Assembly (NCBI RefSeq): GCF_009664975.1
Contig: NZ_WJXB01000002.1
Location: 682,001-746,000, forward strand
Direction: 5' to 3'
Length of the DNA stretch: 64,000 bases
Source: Paenibacillus monticola
GTDB lineage: Bacteria; Bacillota; Bacilli; Paenibacillales; Paenibacillaceae
Below the pieces are notes generated by a model, which was not told where the DNA came from, searched no databases, and saw nothing but the letters and a program-made list of their open reading frames with translations. Every line of letters starts with the position of its first letter. Positions within the stretch are counted from its first letter, which is position 1. The position numbers and the translations under genes are program-made. Of the stretch, positions 1 through 9,780 are shown one piece after another.

Positions 1-1394
1 TTCATCGCTTGCAGCACCAGTTGGCCTTTGCCGTTCAGGATGTCCACATAAGATACGTTATCCTGAATCGTGATAATGCCGATATCCTCGACAGTCATTC
101 CTTCAAGCTTAGCCAGTGTGCCGACAAAATCAACCGCTCTGAGCTTCTTTTTCTTGCCGCCATTGAAGTACAGCTTCATGATCGCTTCGTTCAGATCCTC
201 GCTTTTGTTCTTCTTCTGGACAGGCTTTTTGTTGATCTTCTGCTCGAAGGCATCCTTCGCAAAGGCTACAGCAGCATCGGACGGTGCTTTCATGATCGGC
301 AGACTGAAACCGATAAAGCTTTCGATTTCTCTAACCCATTTGTGCTCATTTGGCGTAGCAAAAGTGATCGCTTTGCCAGTTTTACCCGCACGTGCGGTTC
401 TGCCGGTACGATGCACATAACTTTCTTTTTCCAGCGGGATATCATAATTAATGACATGGGTGATATTCTCAATATCAATGCCTCGGGCCGCTACATCGGT
501 GGCGATCAGATAACGGAACTGCCCTCTCTTGAAAGCATTCATGACCTCAAAGCGCTCATCCTGCATCATGCCCCCGTGGATTTTGTCACACGGATATTCC
601 AGATCGGCCAGCCCTCTGAACAACGCATCTACCTGATCTTGCGTCCGGCAAAATATAATACAGCTATCCGGATTCTCCACAGTGATGATATCACTAAGCA
701 GTGAGAATTTGGCAGCTTGTACCACTTCAATCAAGGCATGTTCAATCGTTGCAGTGGTAATTCCACTCGCCTCAATTTCGATATCTACAGGTTCGCTCAT
801 ATATTTGCGGCACAGGTTCTTCACGACCTCCGGCAATGTAGCGGAGAACAGCATAGTTACACGGTCCTTAGGCAGCAGCTTAATGATTTTCTCTACCTGT
901 TCGATAAAGCCCATGTTCAGCATTTCGTCGGCTTCATCAATAACCAGATATTTAATCCGGTTTAGGGGCAACGAGCCACGTTCAATATGATCAAATACAC
1001 GTCCGGGTGTACCCACGACAACATGCGTCTTTTGCGTCATTTCGGCTTTCTGTGGTGCAAAGGGCTGTTTGCCGAACAGGGCAACCGCCTTGATCCGTTT
1101 GAAGCGACCAATATTGGTGATATCCTCTTTTACCTGTGCGGCAAGTTCCCGTGTCGGGGTGAGGATCAAGGCCTGCGGCTTATTCTCCGCCCAATCCACC
1201 AATTCGCACACTGGAATGCCGAATGCGGCGGTCTTACCGCTGCCGGTCTGTGACTTCACAATTAGATCCTGCTGCCGCAGGGCTACAGGGATCACCTTGC
1301 TCTGAACCTCAGTCGGTGTTTCATATTTCAGAACATCCAACGCTTTGATAATTTCCTCATTTAATTCATAATCTTTAAACTGCAATTCACTCAT
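1..1394 (-). CDS. dbpA: DEAD-box ATP-dependent RNA helicase, DbpA/YxiN type (3' end cut by window)
   Basis: An ATP-dependent RNA helicase, read from ATG at 1394 to the window edge with about 464 codons visible and no stop reached. Visible motifs in order are SQTGSGKT (about 45-52), PTRELA, GTPGR, DEAD at 153-156, [18 protein letters not shown] and [10 protein letters not shown]. After these come a basic linker and a C-terminal domain (from about 400, [17 protein letters not shown]) that resembles the DbpA RNA-binding domain, which directs this subfamily to 23S rRNA helix 92. B. subtilis YxiN is about 479 residues, so only some 15 residues are missing. An SD-like AGAGG precedes the ATG. The role in ribosome assembly is inferred from the subfamily. 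Confidence 0.93.
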   Translation of the reverse strand, partial: MSELQFKDYELNEEIIKALDVLKYETPTEVQSKVIPVALRQQDLIVKSQTGSGKTAAFGIPVCELVDWAENKPQALILTPTRELAAQVKEDITNIGRFKRIKAVALFGKQPFAPQKAEMTQKTHVVVGTPGRVFDHIERGSLPLNRIKYLVIDEADEMLNMGFIEQVEKIIKLLPKDRVTMLFSATLPEVVKNLCRKYMSEPVDIEIEASGITTATIEHALIEVVQAAKFSLLSDIITVENPDSCIIFCRTQDQVDALFRGLADLEYPCDKIHGGMMQDERFEVMNAFKRGQFRYLIATDVAARGIDIENITHVINYDIPLEKESYVHRTGRTARAGKTGKAITFATPNEHKWVREIESFIGFSLPIMKAPSDAAVAFAKDAFEQKINKKPVQKKNKSEDLNEAIMKLYFNGGKKKKLRAVDFVGTLAKLEGMTVEDIGIITIQDNVSYVDILNGKGQLVLQAM

Positions 1395-1470
1395 ATCTCA
1401 ACCTCTTCTATGCTTATCGTTCTTGGTTAAAGCGGAAGCTCCGCGTTCCTTCGATCATGTGCATATTATT

Positions 1471-1476
1471 ATTATA
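1471..1476 (-). promoter_or_regulatory. Possible -10 box upstream of the helicase gene
   Basis: TATAAT on the minus strand lies about 75 nt upstream of the helicase ATG, just below the end of the HD gene. No good -35 is visible at 17 bp. The intervening leader contains an imperfect GGAA/TTCC inverted repeat at 1433-1448. Confidence 0.3.
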
Positions 1477-1480
1477 ACAG

Positions 1481-2134
1481 TTAATGACTCCCTTGATTCC
1501 ATTCCTTATAGAACTGTTCGAGAAAGTTCAACATAAAATCATGCCGTTCTTCCGCTAATTTCCGTCCATAGGCCGTATTCATCAGGAATTTCAACTTCAG
1601 CATCTTCTCATAAAAATGATTAATGGCGCTGCCCTTCGAATAATCTCTATATTCCTTCTGCAAAGATTCCTCTCGTGGAGCCAGGTCAGGGTCATACATC
1701 GGACGTCCCTTCGCTCCTGAAAAAACAAAAGTTCTAGCAATACCAATCGCTCCGAGCGCATCCAGTCGATCGGCGTCCTGCACCACTTGGCCTTCGATGG
1801 AGGTCATCGGTGAGCCACTGCCGCCACTGTAGGACATAGTTTCAATGATACTCATCACATGGTCGATAATCCCCTTATCCGTAAGGTGATCGGTGAGCCA
1901 GGTTTGTACCTTTTGCAGTCCGGCTTCTTTGGACGTATTGAGCTTCTCATCGGCAACATCGTGCAGCAAGGCCGCCAAGTTGCATATAAAAGCATCTGCC
2001 CCCTCTATCTCTGCAATAGCACAGGCCGTATTACGGACCCGGTCTGTGTGCCACCAGTCGTGGCCGGTGGTATCTTGTCTAAGCTGTTCTTTAGCATAGG
2101 ATTCGGTCTCAGCAATAATTTGCGGTTGGTTCAT
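1481..2134 (-). CDS. HD-domain metal-dependent phosphohydrolase
   Basis: A predicted soluble HD-superfamily hydrolase of 217 residues. Metal ligands are visible as H29 (GHDWWH), H58-D59 (LLHDVAD) and the later Asp of VQDADRLDALG. The arrangement matches the YpgQ/YedJ-like single-domain family, members of which act on nucleotide or pyrophosphate substrates, but the substrate here is unknown. The open frame extends 21 codons further upstream. ATG at 2134 is preferred because a GGGAG element sits about 10 nt before it. It ends just short of the likely helicase promoter and shares that gene's orientation. Confidence 0.85.
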   Translation of the reverse strand: MNQPQIIAETESYAKEQLRQDTTGHDWWHTDRVRNTACAIAEIEGADAFICNLAALLHDVADEKLNTSKEAGLQKVQTWLTDHLTDKGIIDHVMSIIETMSYSGGSGSPMTSIEGQVVQDADRLDALGAIGIARTFVFSGAKGRPMYDPDLAPREESLQKEYRDYSKGSAINHFYEKMLKLKFLMNTAYGRKLAEERHDFMLNFLEQFYKEWNQGSH

Positions 2135-2297
2135 GGTCGTCAGGCTCCCTTTTACATTCTCTATAATGCAATCATACTGAAACAACATCAGCATCACAAG
2201 TTAGAGTAGTTCTGGACCAAGTAAATAAACGTAAATTGGCTCTGTTCATTAGGTGTTTTTTTCTGCATAATGAGCAAAACCCTTTAGGAGCGTACTC

Positions 2298-2696
2298 ATG
2301 ACAATCACCTACAAAATCAATGCCCCGCTTAATGCAGCCGAACTAGCAGATGTATTCACCAGTTCCGGTATCAATCGTCCAGTTATGGACTTGGATCGTC
2401 TGCAAAGAATGATTGAGTACGCTGATATATTGGTTTCCGCATGGGATGGAGAACAGCCGGTGGGTATTGCCCGGGCAATTACCGATTACGTCTTTTGTAG
2501 TTATTTATCGGATCTGGCGGTACGCAGAGAATATCAGAAACAAGGGATCGGCAAAGAACTGATAAATGTCCTGCGGAGGCATTTGGGTGAAGAGATTATG
2601 CTCCTGCTGCTAGCAGCTCCGTCAGCGATGGAGTATTATCCACAGCTTGGATTCGAGAAGCTAGTGAATGCTTTCCTGATCCCCCGCAGTAAATAG
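2298..2696 (+). CDS. GNAT family N-acetyltransferase
   Basis: A 132-residue single-domain GNAT enzyme that would transfer an acetyl group from acetyl-CoA to an unknown amine. The acetyl-CoA pyrophosphate loop is visible as REYQKQGIGKEL (about 75-86), after the beta strand SYLSDLAV, and the terminal YYPQLGFEKL matches the fold's last strands. An AGGAG site sits about 8 nt before the ATG. The gene stands alone: the HD gene upstream points away, and the response regulator downstream converges across a shared terminator. Confidence 0.88.
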   Translation: MTITYKINAPLNAAELADVFTSSGINRPVMDLDRLQRMIEYADILVSAWDGEQPVGIARAITDYVFCSYLSDLAVRREYQKQGIGKELINVLRRHLGEEIMLLLLAAPSAMEYYPQLGFEKLVNAFLIPRSK

Positions 2697-2713
2697 AGCT
2701 TCAAGGCTCTACA

Positions 2714-2764
2714 ACAAAGGCTGCTCCTCCGGCGATTAAATTCATCCGGCAGAGCAGCCTTTGT
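2714..2764. terminator. Bidirectional hairpin between convergent genes
   Basis: ACAAAGGCTGCTC at 2714-2726 pairs perfectly with 2752-2764. It lies between the stops of the GNAT gene (+) and the response regulator (-) and probably serves both. Confidence 0.75.
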
Positions 2765-2782
2765 CACTGATTGAGGTTGTAC

Positions 2783-4405
2783 TCACAGCCCTTGCTTCTT
2801 CAAAATACTCTCCCTGTACTCCTTGGGACTTTTGCCGCAATAGTTTTTGAAGGAGGTACTGAAATAGCTGGTACTGGAATAACCGACGAGCATGGCGATA
2901 TCGCTCTGCTTGAGCTCGCTTTCCTGCAGGAGCTGTTCAGCCTTGGTAATTCTTAGTCTAGTCACATAATCACTGAACGTGATTCCCACATGCTGCTTGA
3001 ACAGTCCAGACAGGTAGGTCTCATTCAGATGAAACCTATCTGCAAGGAAAGAGAGCGTTAGCTCATAGCTGAAATTCTCTTCAACATATTGTCTGACTGC
3101 CTCAACTATATGCTGTCCATTGGAAAAGCGTGTTGTCTTCACTTCCTCCATCACGAGCTGCGCCAGCTCTTCAATCAGTCCCAGCATCCCTTCACGAGAT
3201 TGATAGTCGGAAATGGTCATTTGACAATTCCACAAATATTTCTGCAGTGCGGAGCCAGCCCATTCGAATTTTGTGACGATGGAGCTGAACAATAACAGCA
3301 TTCGCAGCGCCAGAAAGGTAAAAGCCAACATCGGAGTATCTCTATTTCCGGTAAAAATAACATCAAGCTGGCTGCGGAAGGTGTTCCTATCCAGGTTCTC
3401 AATTGCTTGTACCAGCTTGCGTTCTGCCTCTGGAGAGAACACAAGCGCCAACTCCCGGACCTGGTTCTGGTCGACACTCTCTATCTTGTCGACTGTACTT
3501 TGGCTCCATGACAGCATACAAGATGCATAAGCATTCTTCAGCCGCTTTAGTCCCTTCATTTCTCCCCCAATCCCCGCTACACTTTCCAGCTTCAGATAGC
3601 TGCTAATCTTCCGCTTCAGCTCTTGTACGAAACGTTCCGCTTTACCGTGATGCTCCGCCCCTTTCTTCACGATGAGCAGAAAATACATCATGGAGGAATT
3701 GCTCATATCTCTAAATGGGTATAGACCTTTCCACTGGGCTGCTGTCTCACGACATAACCTTTGATAGGCCAAATTCAACAGGTCCCGGCGCTCCTGCCAG
3801 TCTATCATCCGCCCCTCTGGAATTTTCATTTCCATAGCCACGAACTGCATCACCAAATTATCGGCCGTAAGCGGTGTCAGCTGGAGCTGCTGCAATCTTT
3901 TTTTCACAACTGCCACGCTGTACCATTCATCCTTCACCATTTGTAACAAATAATTCTCCTGCAGCAGGCAAAGCTGCTCGTTCTTCCGCAGTAAATCCAG
4001 CTGAGAGGCTTTTATATGCTCAGGCTCTGCCTTAATATCTTCCCCTAGCTTGCCAAGCAGCTCGTTCAGTTCACCGCGGGCTACAGGCTTAAGCAAATAA
4101 TCCTTCACCCCAAGCTGAATTGCCGCCTTTAGATAGTCAAAGTCAGAATATCCCGACAATACAACAAACCGCAGAAACGGATACTTCTGCTTGCAGGTTC
4201 TAATAAATTCAACACCCTCCATCAGTGGCATACGGATGTCGGAGATAACTACCTGTGGCAATGGGCCACGTTTCAGCAGCTTCAGCGCCTCACTTCCGCT
4301 TGCGGCCTCCGATACAATGGTAAAGCCGGCAGACTCCCAGTCTATCTTAGTCTTAATACTATTACGTTCGCCCTTCTCGGCATCTACAAGCATTATTTCA
4401 AACAT
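2783..4405 (-). CDS. Response regulator, YesN type with AraC output domain (orphan)
   Basis: A cytoplasmic two-component response regulator of about 540 residues. The N-terminal receiver has phosphoacceptor D56 (SDIRMP) and the conserved lysine in LLKPV. A long central linker follows, then two AraC-type helix-turn-helices (about 435-535, with LADRFHLNETYLSGLFK and IAMLVGYSSTSYFSTSFK). Family members usually pair with a YesM kinase and control carbohydrate uptake, but no kinase or transporter adjoins this gene. The acid pocket reads DAE rather than the usual DDE/DDD, so one acidic position is Ala. ATG at 4405, behind AAGGGGTG, is preferred to the adjacent in-frame TTG. Confidence 0.9.
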   Translation of the reverse strand: MFEIMLVDAEKGERNSIKTKIDWESAGFTIVSEAASGSEALKLLKRGPLPQVVISDIRMPLMEGVEFIRTCKQKYPFLRFVVLSGYSDFDYLKAAIQLGVKDYLLKPVARGELNELLGKLGEDIKAEPEHIKASQLDLLRKNEQLCLLQENYLLQMVKDEWYSVAVVKKRLQQLQLTPLTADNLVMQFVAMEMKIPEGRMIDWQERRDLLNLAYQRLCRETAAQWKGLYPFRDMSNSSMMYFLLIVKKGAEHHGKAERFVQELKRKISSYLKLESVAGIGGEMKGLKRLKNAYASCMLSWSQSTVDKIESVDQNQVRELALVFSPEAERKLVQAIENLDRNTFRSQLDVIFTGNRDTPMLAFTFLALRMLLLFSSIVTKFEWAGSALQKYLWNCQMTISDYQSREGMLGLIEELAQLVMEEVKTTRFSNGQHIVEAVRQYVEENFSYELTLSFLADRFHLNETYLSGLFKQHVGITFSDYVTRLRITKAEQLLQESELKQSDIAMLVGYSSTSYFSTSFKNYCGKSPKEYRESILKKQGL

Positions 4406-4538
4406 CAATTCACCCCTTGATCATTGGCGCGTTCCCGTTCCTTACCTAGCAGTATGATCCAAAAGCTGCAAAAAGAGACGACAATCAGCACCAGCAACTA
4501 TAATAGAAAGAAACATTACTATTCAGGGGGATATTCAT

Positions 4539-5063
4539 TTGAAAAGAATCGCTATCGACATGGACGAGGTTATCGCCGATTTCAATCCGAAACATCTAAG
4601 ACTATATAATCAGGATTATAAGGATAATCTTACGCTTGAAGATTTAAAAGGCGGCAGACTGGCCGTTCTCCGCCCGCACTTAGCCTCTGAGATCACTGAG
4701 TACCTGCGCGATCCAAGTTTCTTCCGCGATCTGGAGGTGGTGAAGGATAGCCAACGGGTGATCCAAAGTTTGAGCCAAGAGTATGAGATCTATATTACTA
4801 CGGCAGCTATGGAATTCCCAAGCTCGTTCACAGCCAAATACGAATGGCTGCGTGAACACTTCGACTTTCTGGACGTACTGAACTTTGTCTTCTGTGGCGA
4901 CAAGAGCATCATTCGCGCAGATTACTTGATAGATGATAACGCCAGTCACTTCGAACATTTCTCAGGCCAAGGCGTCCTGTTTACGGCTCCTCATAACTGG
5001 AATGTGACCGGGTATGACCGGGTGAACAATTGGCAGGAAGTCCAGCAATATTTTCTTAAATAA
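4539..5063 (+). CDS. 5'(3')-deoxyribonucleotidase-like HAD phosphatase (NT5C family)
   Basis: A 174-residue HAD-superfamily enzyme expected to dephosphorylate (deoxy)nucleoside monophosphates. Motif I is DMDEVIADF near the N-terminus, with the nucleophile and general-acid Asp residues. Motif II is ITTAAMEFP. The motif III/IV region is CGDKSIIRADYLIDDNASHF, with the metal-binding Asp pair. The start is TTG: the next ATG lies inside motif I, and AGGGGG ends 8 nt before the TTG at 4539. It is a single gene, convergent with the chemoreceptor gene downstream. Confidence 0.88.
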   Translation: MKRIAIDMDEVIADFNPKHLRLYNQDYKDNLTLEDLKGGRLAVLRPHLASEITEYLRDPSFFRDLEVVKDSQRVIQSLSQEYEIYITTAAMEFPSSFTAKYEWLREHFDFLDVLNFVFCGDKSIIRADYLIDDNASHFEHFSGQGVLFTAPHNWNVTGYDRVNNWQEVQQYFLK

Positions 5064-5120
5064 GAAGAACTGCTTCCACGTCCTTTTAGAGATGATATGG
5101 CGTTAAAAGCACACACAAAA

Positions 5121-5151
5121 GGACCCCGCCGGCAACCAACCGGTGAGGTCC
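5121..5151 (-). terminator. Terminator of the first chemoreceptor gene
   Basis: A GGACC...GGTCC stem with an inner CCGG pair (one mismatch, one G-T pair) is followed on the minus strand by a T-rich tract. It resembles the terminator of the neighbouring paralogue. Confidence 0.7.
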
Positions 5152-5164
5152 AATATTTAGAGCT

Positions 5165-7198
5165 TTATATCTTAAACTTCTCTACCAGACCCTGCAGCTC
5201 TTTAGCACTTAACGTATTCTCATCCGCCATCGCCGCTTCCTGGAAAGTCTTCTCCACGATATCCGCTGTCTTCTCAGCAATATCCTGAACACCAATAGCA
5301 CCTTCATTCACTGTCGCTGCTACCTCATTGACCGCAATAGCAATACTGGAAACCGTCATGTTCAGATGTTCAGCAGCAGTATCCAGCTGGCTCATCAGTT
5401 CATTAACCATAGAAGCATCATTATTGTATTGCTGGCTGACCTCATTCAATCGTTCGTAATCACCCAGCACATTCTGGTCTATAAAGGAAAGGATCGCCTC
5501 AGAGTTCTCTTTCATTTGCTCAACTGAACTATATACATCCTTGACGACTCCCTGAATTCCCGCCGCTGTCTCCGAAGATTTCTCGGCCAACTTGCGGATT
5601 TCTCCGGCAACAACTGCAAATCCTCTACCCGCTTCTCCCGCTCTGGCTGCCTCAATCGCTGCATTGAGTGCCAGCAGGTTAGTCTGGCTCGTAATCGAAA
5701 GAATCGTATCAGCTAAGACGTTAATTTCCGATATCGAATTCGATTGCTCGATCGCCTTTTCCATCTCGATCCGCACCGATTCATAGATACGCTTAGCATT
5801 CTCCGTAGATTCGTTGGCATCATGCCGTAAGGCCACGGCGCGTTCCGTAATCTGTCCGGATACTTCGGCCCCTTCCTTAACCCTGCCGGAGATCGTTCTT
5901 ACGTTGTTCTCAATCTCATGAATTGCAGCGGTCATCTCTTGGGTAGAAGCCGCTGTCTCTTCCATGCCTGCAGATAATTGCTCAGTTGTAGCTGAATTAT
6001 CATGAGCATTCTCTCTCACGTCATTAGACAGCTTCTCCAGCGTTTCCGCATTATCCAACACCTTGGTAGAGATGGTTATTAAGCTTTCGGCCATTTCCCG
6101 CAGAACAGAACGGGTACGGAACATCGCCTTGGCGATAGTACCTGTCTCATCCTTGTTTTTCAGCAAATACTCGTACTGGGTGTCGTATTTAAGATCCAGT
6201 TCGGATGTCTGGTTAATCATCTTGGTTAACTTAAGGATTGGTGAAGATATTTTTCCCGCCACGACGAAACCAACAAATATAGTAAGCACGAGACTGATTA
6301 CACCAATCAGCAGAATAAAGTTGGTCATGTCATGTACAGGTTTTGTGATTTCAGCAATATCCCCAGTCAGGACTAATGTCCACTTGGTTTCCGGTAATAC
6401 TGTATAAGCAGCTTTTTTATCCTTGCCACCAAATACATATTCCACGATACTATCGACCGGTTTCTCACCGCTTTTTATGCGTGCTACCACAGCCTTAATC
6501 TGGGCATTCTCTACAGGTGTTCCGATCTTCGTCTTATCCGGATGGTATAATATAACGCCGGTCTCATCCACCAGATAGGCATAGGAGGAGGCTGCACTCA
6601 TCACCTTAGCACTTGCTAAATACTTTATGATACTATCTGCACTTACGGCAGAGGCTACATAGCCAATCATCTTCCCATTACTTTTCACTGGATGTACAAA
6701 AGCTAGAACATAAGCTCCTGTCGATTTGGATTTCAAGGTTTCGCTGATAACCGGTTCAGCGGTCTTAAAGACATTCTTCGTATAGTTTCTTTCACTAAAA
6801 TCCGTACCTACCAGCTTGATATCACTATCCGCTACACCAATACCTTTCATATCAGCGACAAACATATGCTCAAGATTTCCGGCATCCTTCACCAGTCCCT
6901 GAAGCTTCGTGTTTATCTCAGTCTGCAGCTTATCCCCAGCTGGAATCCCGCCATTTCCAGCCCTAAGCAGCAGCTCAGTTATCTCAGACTCTCCAGCAAC
7001 CAGCTGCATATTTCTTTTTTCTTTATCAATCATTGCTTCAATCGTTTCTGCTTTGTCCGTGTTAATTTGTTTCATTGAAGATTCGGTAAGATCCATAATG
7101 GTGCTGGTGGACTTGTTGTACGTAAATCCTCCCATTAGTGCAGTTGAAAAGACTGTAATAGCAATCATCATAACCGAGAGTTTCATTCGAATCTTCAT
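5165..7198 (-). CDS. Methyl-accepting chemotaxis protein, paralogue 1
   Basis: A 677-residue membrane chemoreceptor. An N-terminal membrane helix (about 8-28) precedes an extracellular dCache-like sensor (about 35-285, with [20 protein letters not shown]). A second helix (about 293-315) leads to HAMP (about 315-370) and a signalling domain whose hairpin tip is [28 protein letters not shown]. It would couple to CheW/CheA, which are not in this window. It is a tandem duplicate of 7495-9528: the first 47 residues, the membrane-proximal sensor and the signalling domain are nearly identical, while residues about 60-190 and the HAMP region diverge. AAGGA precedes the ATG, with a sigma-D-like promoter upstream. 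Confidence 0.95.
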   Translation of the reverse strand: MKIRMKLSVMMIAITVFSTALMGGFTYNKSTSTIMDLTESSMKQINTDKAETIEAMIDKEKRNMQLVAGESEITELLLRAGNGGIPAGDKLQTEINTKLQGLVKDAGNLEHMFVADMKGIGVADSDIKLVGTDFSERNYTKNVFKTAEPVISETLKSKSTGAYVLAFVHPVKSNGKMIGYVASAVSADSIIKYLASAKVMSAASSYAYLVDETGVILYHPDKTKIGTPVENAQIKAVVARIKSGEKPVDSIVEYVFGGKDKKAAYTVLPETKWTLVLTGDIAEITKPVHDMTNFILLIGVISLVLTIFVGFVVAGKISSPILKLTKMINQTSELDLKYDTQYEYLLKNKDETGTIAKAMFRTRSVLREMAESLITISTKVLDNAETLEKLSNDVRENAHDNSATTEQLSAGMEETAASTQEMTAAIHEIENNVRTISGRVKEGAEVSGQITERAVALRHDANESTENAKRIYESVRIEMEKAIEQSNSISEINVLADTILSITSQTNLLALNAAIEAARAGEAGRGFAVVAGEIRKLAEKSSETAAGIQGVVKDVYSSVEQMKENSEAILSFIDQNVLGDYERLNEVSQQYNNDASMVNELMSQLDTAAEHLNMTVSSIAIAVNEVAATVNEGAIGVQDIAEKTADIVEKTFQEAAMADENTLSAKELQGLVEKFKI

Positions 7199-7282
7199 AT
7201 TAATCTACGTCCTTCCGCCCTATTCTCTACTCGTCCCAAAAGAATTAATGTTTCAAAAAGCGAATTACATTTATTACAATTA

Positions 7283-7309
7283 ATATCGGATATATGTGTA
7301 TGATTCTGA
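7283..7309 (-). promoter_or_regulatory. Sigma-D-like promoter of chemoreceptor 1
   Basis: Minus strand reads TCAG, 15 nt, TCCGATAT. The B. subtilis sigma-D consensus is TAAA-N15-GCCGATAT. The same spacing, spacer and core recur before the paralogue at 9611-9637. It lies about 85 nt upstream of the start. Confidence 0.6.
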
Positions 7310-7441
7310 ATATGCAACCTAGAAAAAAGAATATATTATCACATTTTGTCGAATTTAAAGATTAAAGTGTTTTTTATTATGTATTTTGAACTTAGACAGG
7401 GAGTTTAGCAATATTCCCTTAAATAACAAGACGTTAGCACA

Positions 7442-7478
7442 GAAAAAAGACCCCACCACAAACCCAACCGGTGGGGTC
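7442..7478 (-). terminator. Terminator of the second chemoreceptor gene
   Basis: A perfect 9-bp stem, GACCCCACC with GGTGGGGTC, is followed on the minus strand by a run of six T. It falls just after the stop at 7495. Confidence 0.8.
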
Positions 7479-7494
7479 AACTGTATGAATAATT

Positions 7495-9528
7495 TTATAT
7501 CTTAAACTTCTCTACCAGACCCAGCAGTTCTTTGGCACTTACCGTATTCTCGTCCGCCATCGCCGCTTCCTGGAAAGTCTTTTCCACGATATCTGCTGTC
7601 TTCTCAGCAATATCCTGAACACCAATAGCACCTTCATTCACTGTCGCTGCTACCTCATTGACCGCAATAGCGATACTGGAAACCGTCATGTTCAGATGTT
7701 CAGCAGCCGTATCGAGCTGGCTCATCAGCTCATTAACCATAGAAGCATCATTATTGTATTGCTGGCTGACCAAATTCAATCGTTCGTAATCACCCAGCAC
7801 ATTCTGGTCAATGAAGGATAGGATTGCCTCAGAGTTCTCTTTCATTAGCTCAACTGAACTATATACATCCTTGACGACTCCCTGAATTCCCGCCGCTGTC
7901 TCCGAAGATTTCTCGGCCAACTTGCGGATTTCTCCGGCAACAACTGCAAATCCTCTACCCGCTTCTCCCGCTCTGGCTGCCTCAATCGCTGCATTGAGTG
8001 CCAGCAGGTTGGTCTGGCTCGTAATCGAAAGAATCGTATCAGCCAAGACATTAATTTCCGATATCGAATTCGATTGCTCGATCGCCTTTTCCATCTCGAT
8101 CCGCACTGATTCATAGATCCGCTTAGCATTCTCCGTGGATTCGTTGGCATCATGTTGTAAGGCCAAGGCGCGTTCCGTAATCTGTCCGGACACTTCGGCC
8201 CCTTCCTTAACATTGCCGGAGATCGTTCTTACATTGTTCTCAATCTCATGAATTGCGGCGGTCATCTCTTGGGTAGAAGCCGCTGTCTCCTCCATACCTG
8301 CTGATAATTGCTCTGTAGTAGCCGAATTATCGTGTGCATTCTCTCTCACGTCATTAGACAGCTTCTCCAGCGATTCCGCATTATCCAGTACTTTGGTAGA
8401 AATGGTAATTAAGCTTTTCGCCATTTCCTGCAGAGCAGCCCGGGTCTTAAACATGGCTCGGGCGATTGTCCCCGTCTCATCCTTACTCTTACCCAAATAC
8501 TCATACTGATTATCATATTCCAGATCGAGCTCAGCTGTCTTATTAATCAATTCTGTGAGCTTAACAATGGGTGAAGAAATCCTCCCCGCCACGACAAAAC
8601 CAACAAATATAGTAAGCACGAGACTGATTACACCAATCAGCAGAATAAAGTTGGTCATGTCATGTACAGGTTTCGTGATTTCAGCAATATCCCCAGTCAA
8701 GACTAACGTCCAATTGGTTTCGGGTAATACTGTATAAGCAGCTTTTTTATCCTTGCCACCAAATACATATTCCACGATACTATCGACCGGTTTCTCACCG
8801 TTTTTTATGCGTGCTACCACAGCCTTAATCTGGGCATTCTCTATAGGTGTTCCGATCTTCGTCTTATCCGGATGGTATAATATAACGCCGGTCTCATCAA
8901 CCAGATAAGCATAGGAGGAGGCAGCACTCATCACCTTAGCATTTGCCAAGTATTTGATTATACTGTCAGCACTTACTGAAGCAGCTACGAATCCTATCAT
9001 CTGACCTTCGCTCATCACCGGATGTGCAAATACTACAACATAAGCACCGGTAGCTTTGGATTTCAACGTTTCGCTGATAACTGGCGCAGTGGTCTTTATC
9101 ACATTCTTCGTATAATTCCTTTCACTATAGTCTGCTCCAAGTGTCTTAGGGGTACTATCCGCTATAACAATACCTTTCATGTCAACAACAAACAGGTGTT
9201 CCAGATTACCAGCATCCTTTGCCAACCCCAAAAGCTTAGCATTGACCTCGGCTTGAAGTTCGTCTCCCACTGAAATTCCACTGCTACTGGCTTTAGTCAG
9301 TATGTCAGCAATCTCTGTCTGCCCAGCTACGAGTGCCACACTTCTTTTTTCTTTATCAATCATTGCTTCGATTGTTTCTGCCTTATTGGTGTTGATTTGC
9401 TTCATTGATGATTCGGTAAGGTCCATAATCGTGCTGGTAGACTTATTGTACGTAAATCCTCCCATTAGTGCAGTTGAAAAGACTGTAATAGCAATCATCA
9501 TAACCGAGAGTTTCATTCGAATCTTCAT
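7495..9528 (-). CDS. Methyl-accepting chemotaxis protein, paralogue 2
   Basis: A 677-residue chemoreceptor collinear with 5165-7198: membrane helix, extracellular dCache-like sensor, second helix, HAMP and signalling domain. The C-terminal 290 residues differ from the paralogue at only scattered positions. Differences concentrate in the distal sensor (about 60-190, where [20 protein letters not shown] replaces [20 protein letters not shown]) and in HAMP. That pattern suggests the copies bind different ligands but feed the same pathway. Each copy has its own promoter and terminator, so they are separate units. Confidence 0.95.
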   Translation of the reverse strand: MKIRMKLSVMMIAITVFSTALMGGFTYNKSTSTIMDLTESSMKQINTNKAETIEAMIDKEKRSVALVAGQTEIADILTKASSSGISVGDELQAEVNAKLLGLAKDAGNLEHLFVVDMKGIVIADSTPKTLGADYSERNYTKNVIKTTAPVISETLKSKATGAYVVVFAHPVMSEGQMIGFVAASVSADSIIKYLANAKVMSAASSYAYLVDETGVILYHPDKTKIGTPIENAQIKAVVARIKNGEKPVDSIVEYVFGGKDKKAAYTVLPETNWTLVLTGDIAEITKPVHDMTNFILLIGVISLVLTIFVGFVVAGRISSPIVKLTELINKTAELDLEYDNQYEYLGKSKDETGTIARAMFKTRAALQEMAKSLITISTKVLDNAESLEKLSNDVRENAHDNSATTEQLSAGMEETAASTQEMTAAIHEIENNVRTISGNVKEGAEVSGQITERALALQHDANESTENAKRIYESVRIEMEKAIEQSNSISEINVLADTILSITSQTNLLALNAAIEAARAGEAGRGFAVVAGEIRKLAEKSSETAAGIQGVVKDVYSSVELMKENSEAILSFIDQNVLGDYERLNLVSQQYNNDASMVNELMSQLDTAAEHLNMTVSSIAIAVNEVAATVNEGAIGVQDIAEKTADIVEKTFQEAAMADENTVSAKELLGLVEKFKI

Positions 9529-9610
9529 ATTATTCTACTTCCTTCCCCAAATTTCTATTTCTCACTAAATAAATTACATTTTCAGAAAATAAATCATATG
9601 TATTACAATT

Positions 9611-9637
9611 ATATCGGGTGCATGTGTATGATTATGA
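9611..9637 (-). promoter_or_regulatory. Sigma-D-like promoter of chemoreceptor 2
   Basis: Minus strand reads TCAT, 15 nt, CCCGATAT, in the same place as the copy at 7283-7309. The conserved AATCATACACAT spacer shows that the upstream region was duplicated with the gene. Confidence 0.6.
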
Positions 9638-9741
9638 ATATGCACCGAGGAAAAAAGAATATATTATCGTATATTATCGTATATTGTCGAAGTTTAAATA
9701 TTGAAGTATTTTTTTATTGTGCATTTTGAACTATGACAAGA

Positions 9742-9780
9742 AAAATGGCAGACCGGATAAATCATCCGGTCTGCCATTTT
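9742..9780 (-). terminator. Terminator of the BASS-family transporter gene
   Basis: A perfect 17-bp stem (9742-9758 with 9764-9780) and 5-nt loop directly abut the transporter stop. The minus-strand sequence continues into a T run. Confidence 0.85.

Noticed and set aside
9..704. Long plus-strand open frame
   Set aside because: Antisense to the DEAD-box helicase, whose motifs are all present on the minus strand; no ribosome site.
5165..9528. Assembly duplication of one chemoreceptor gene
   Set aside because: The copies differ at many positions in sensor, HAMP and flanks, so they are real paralogues.
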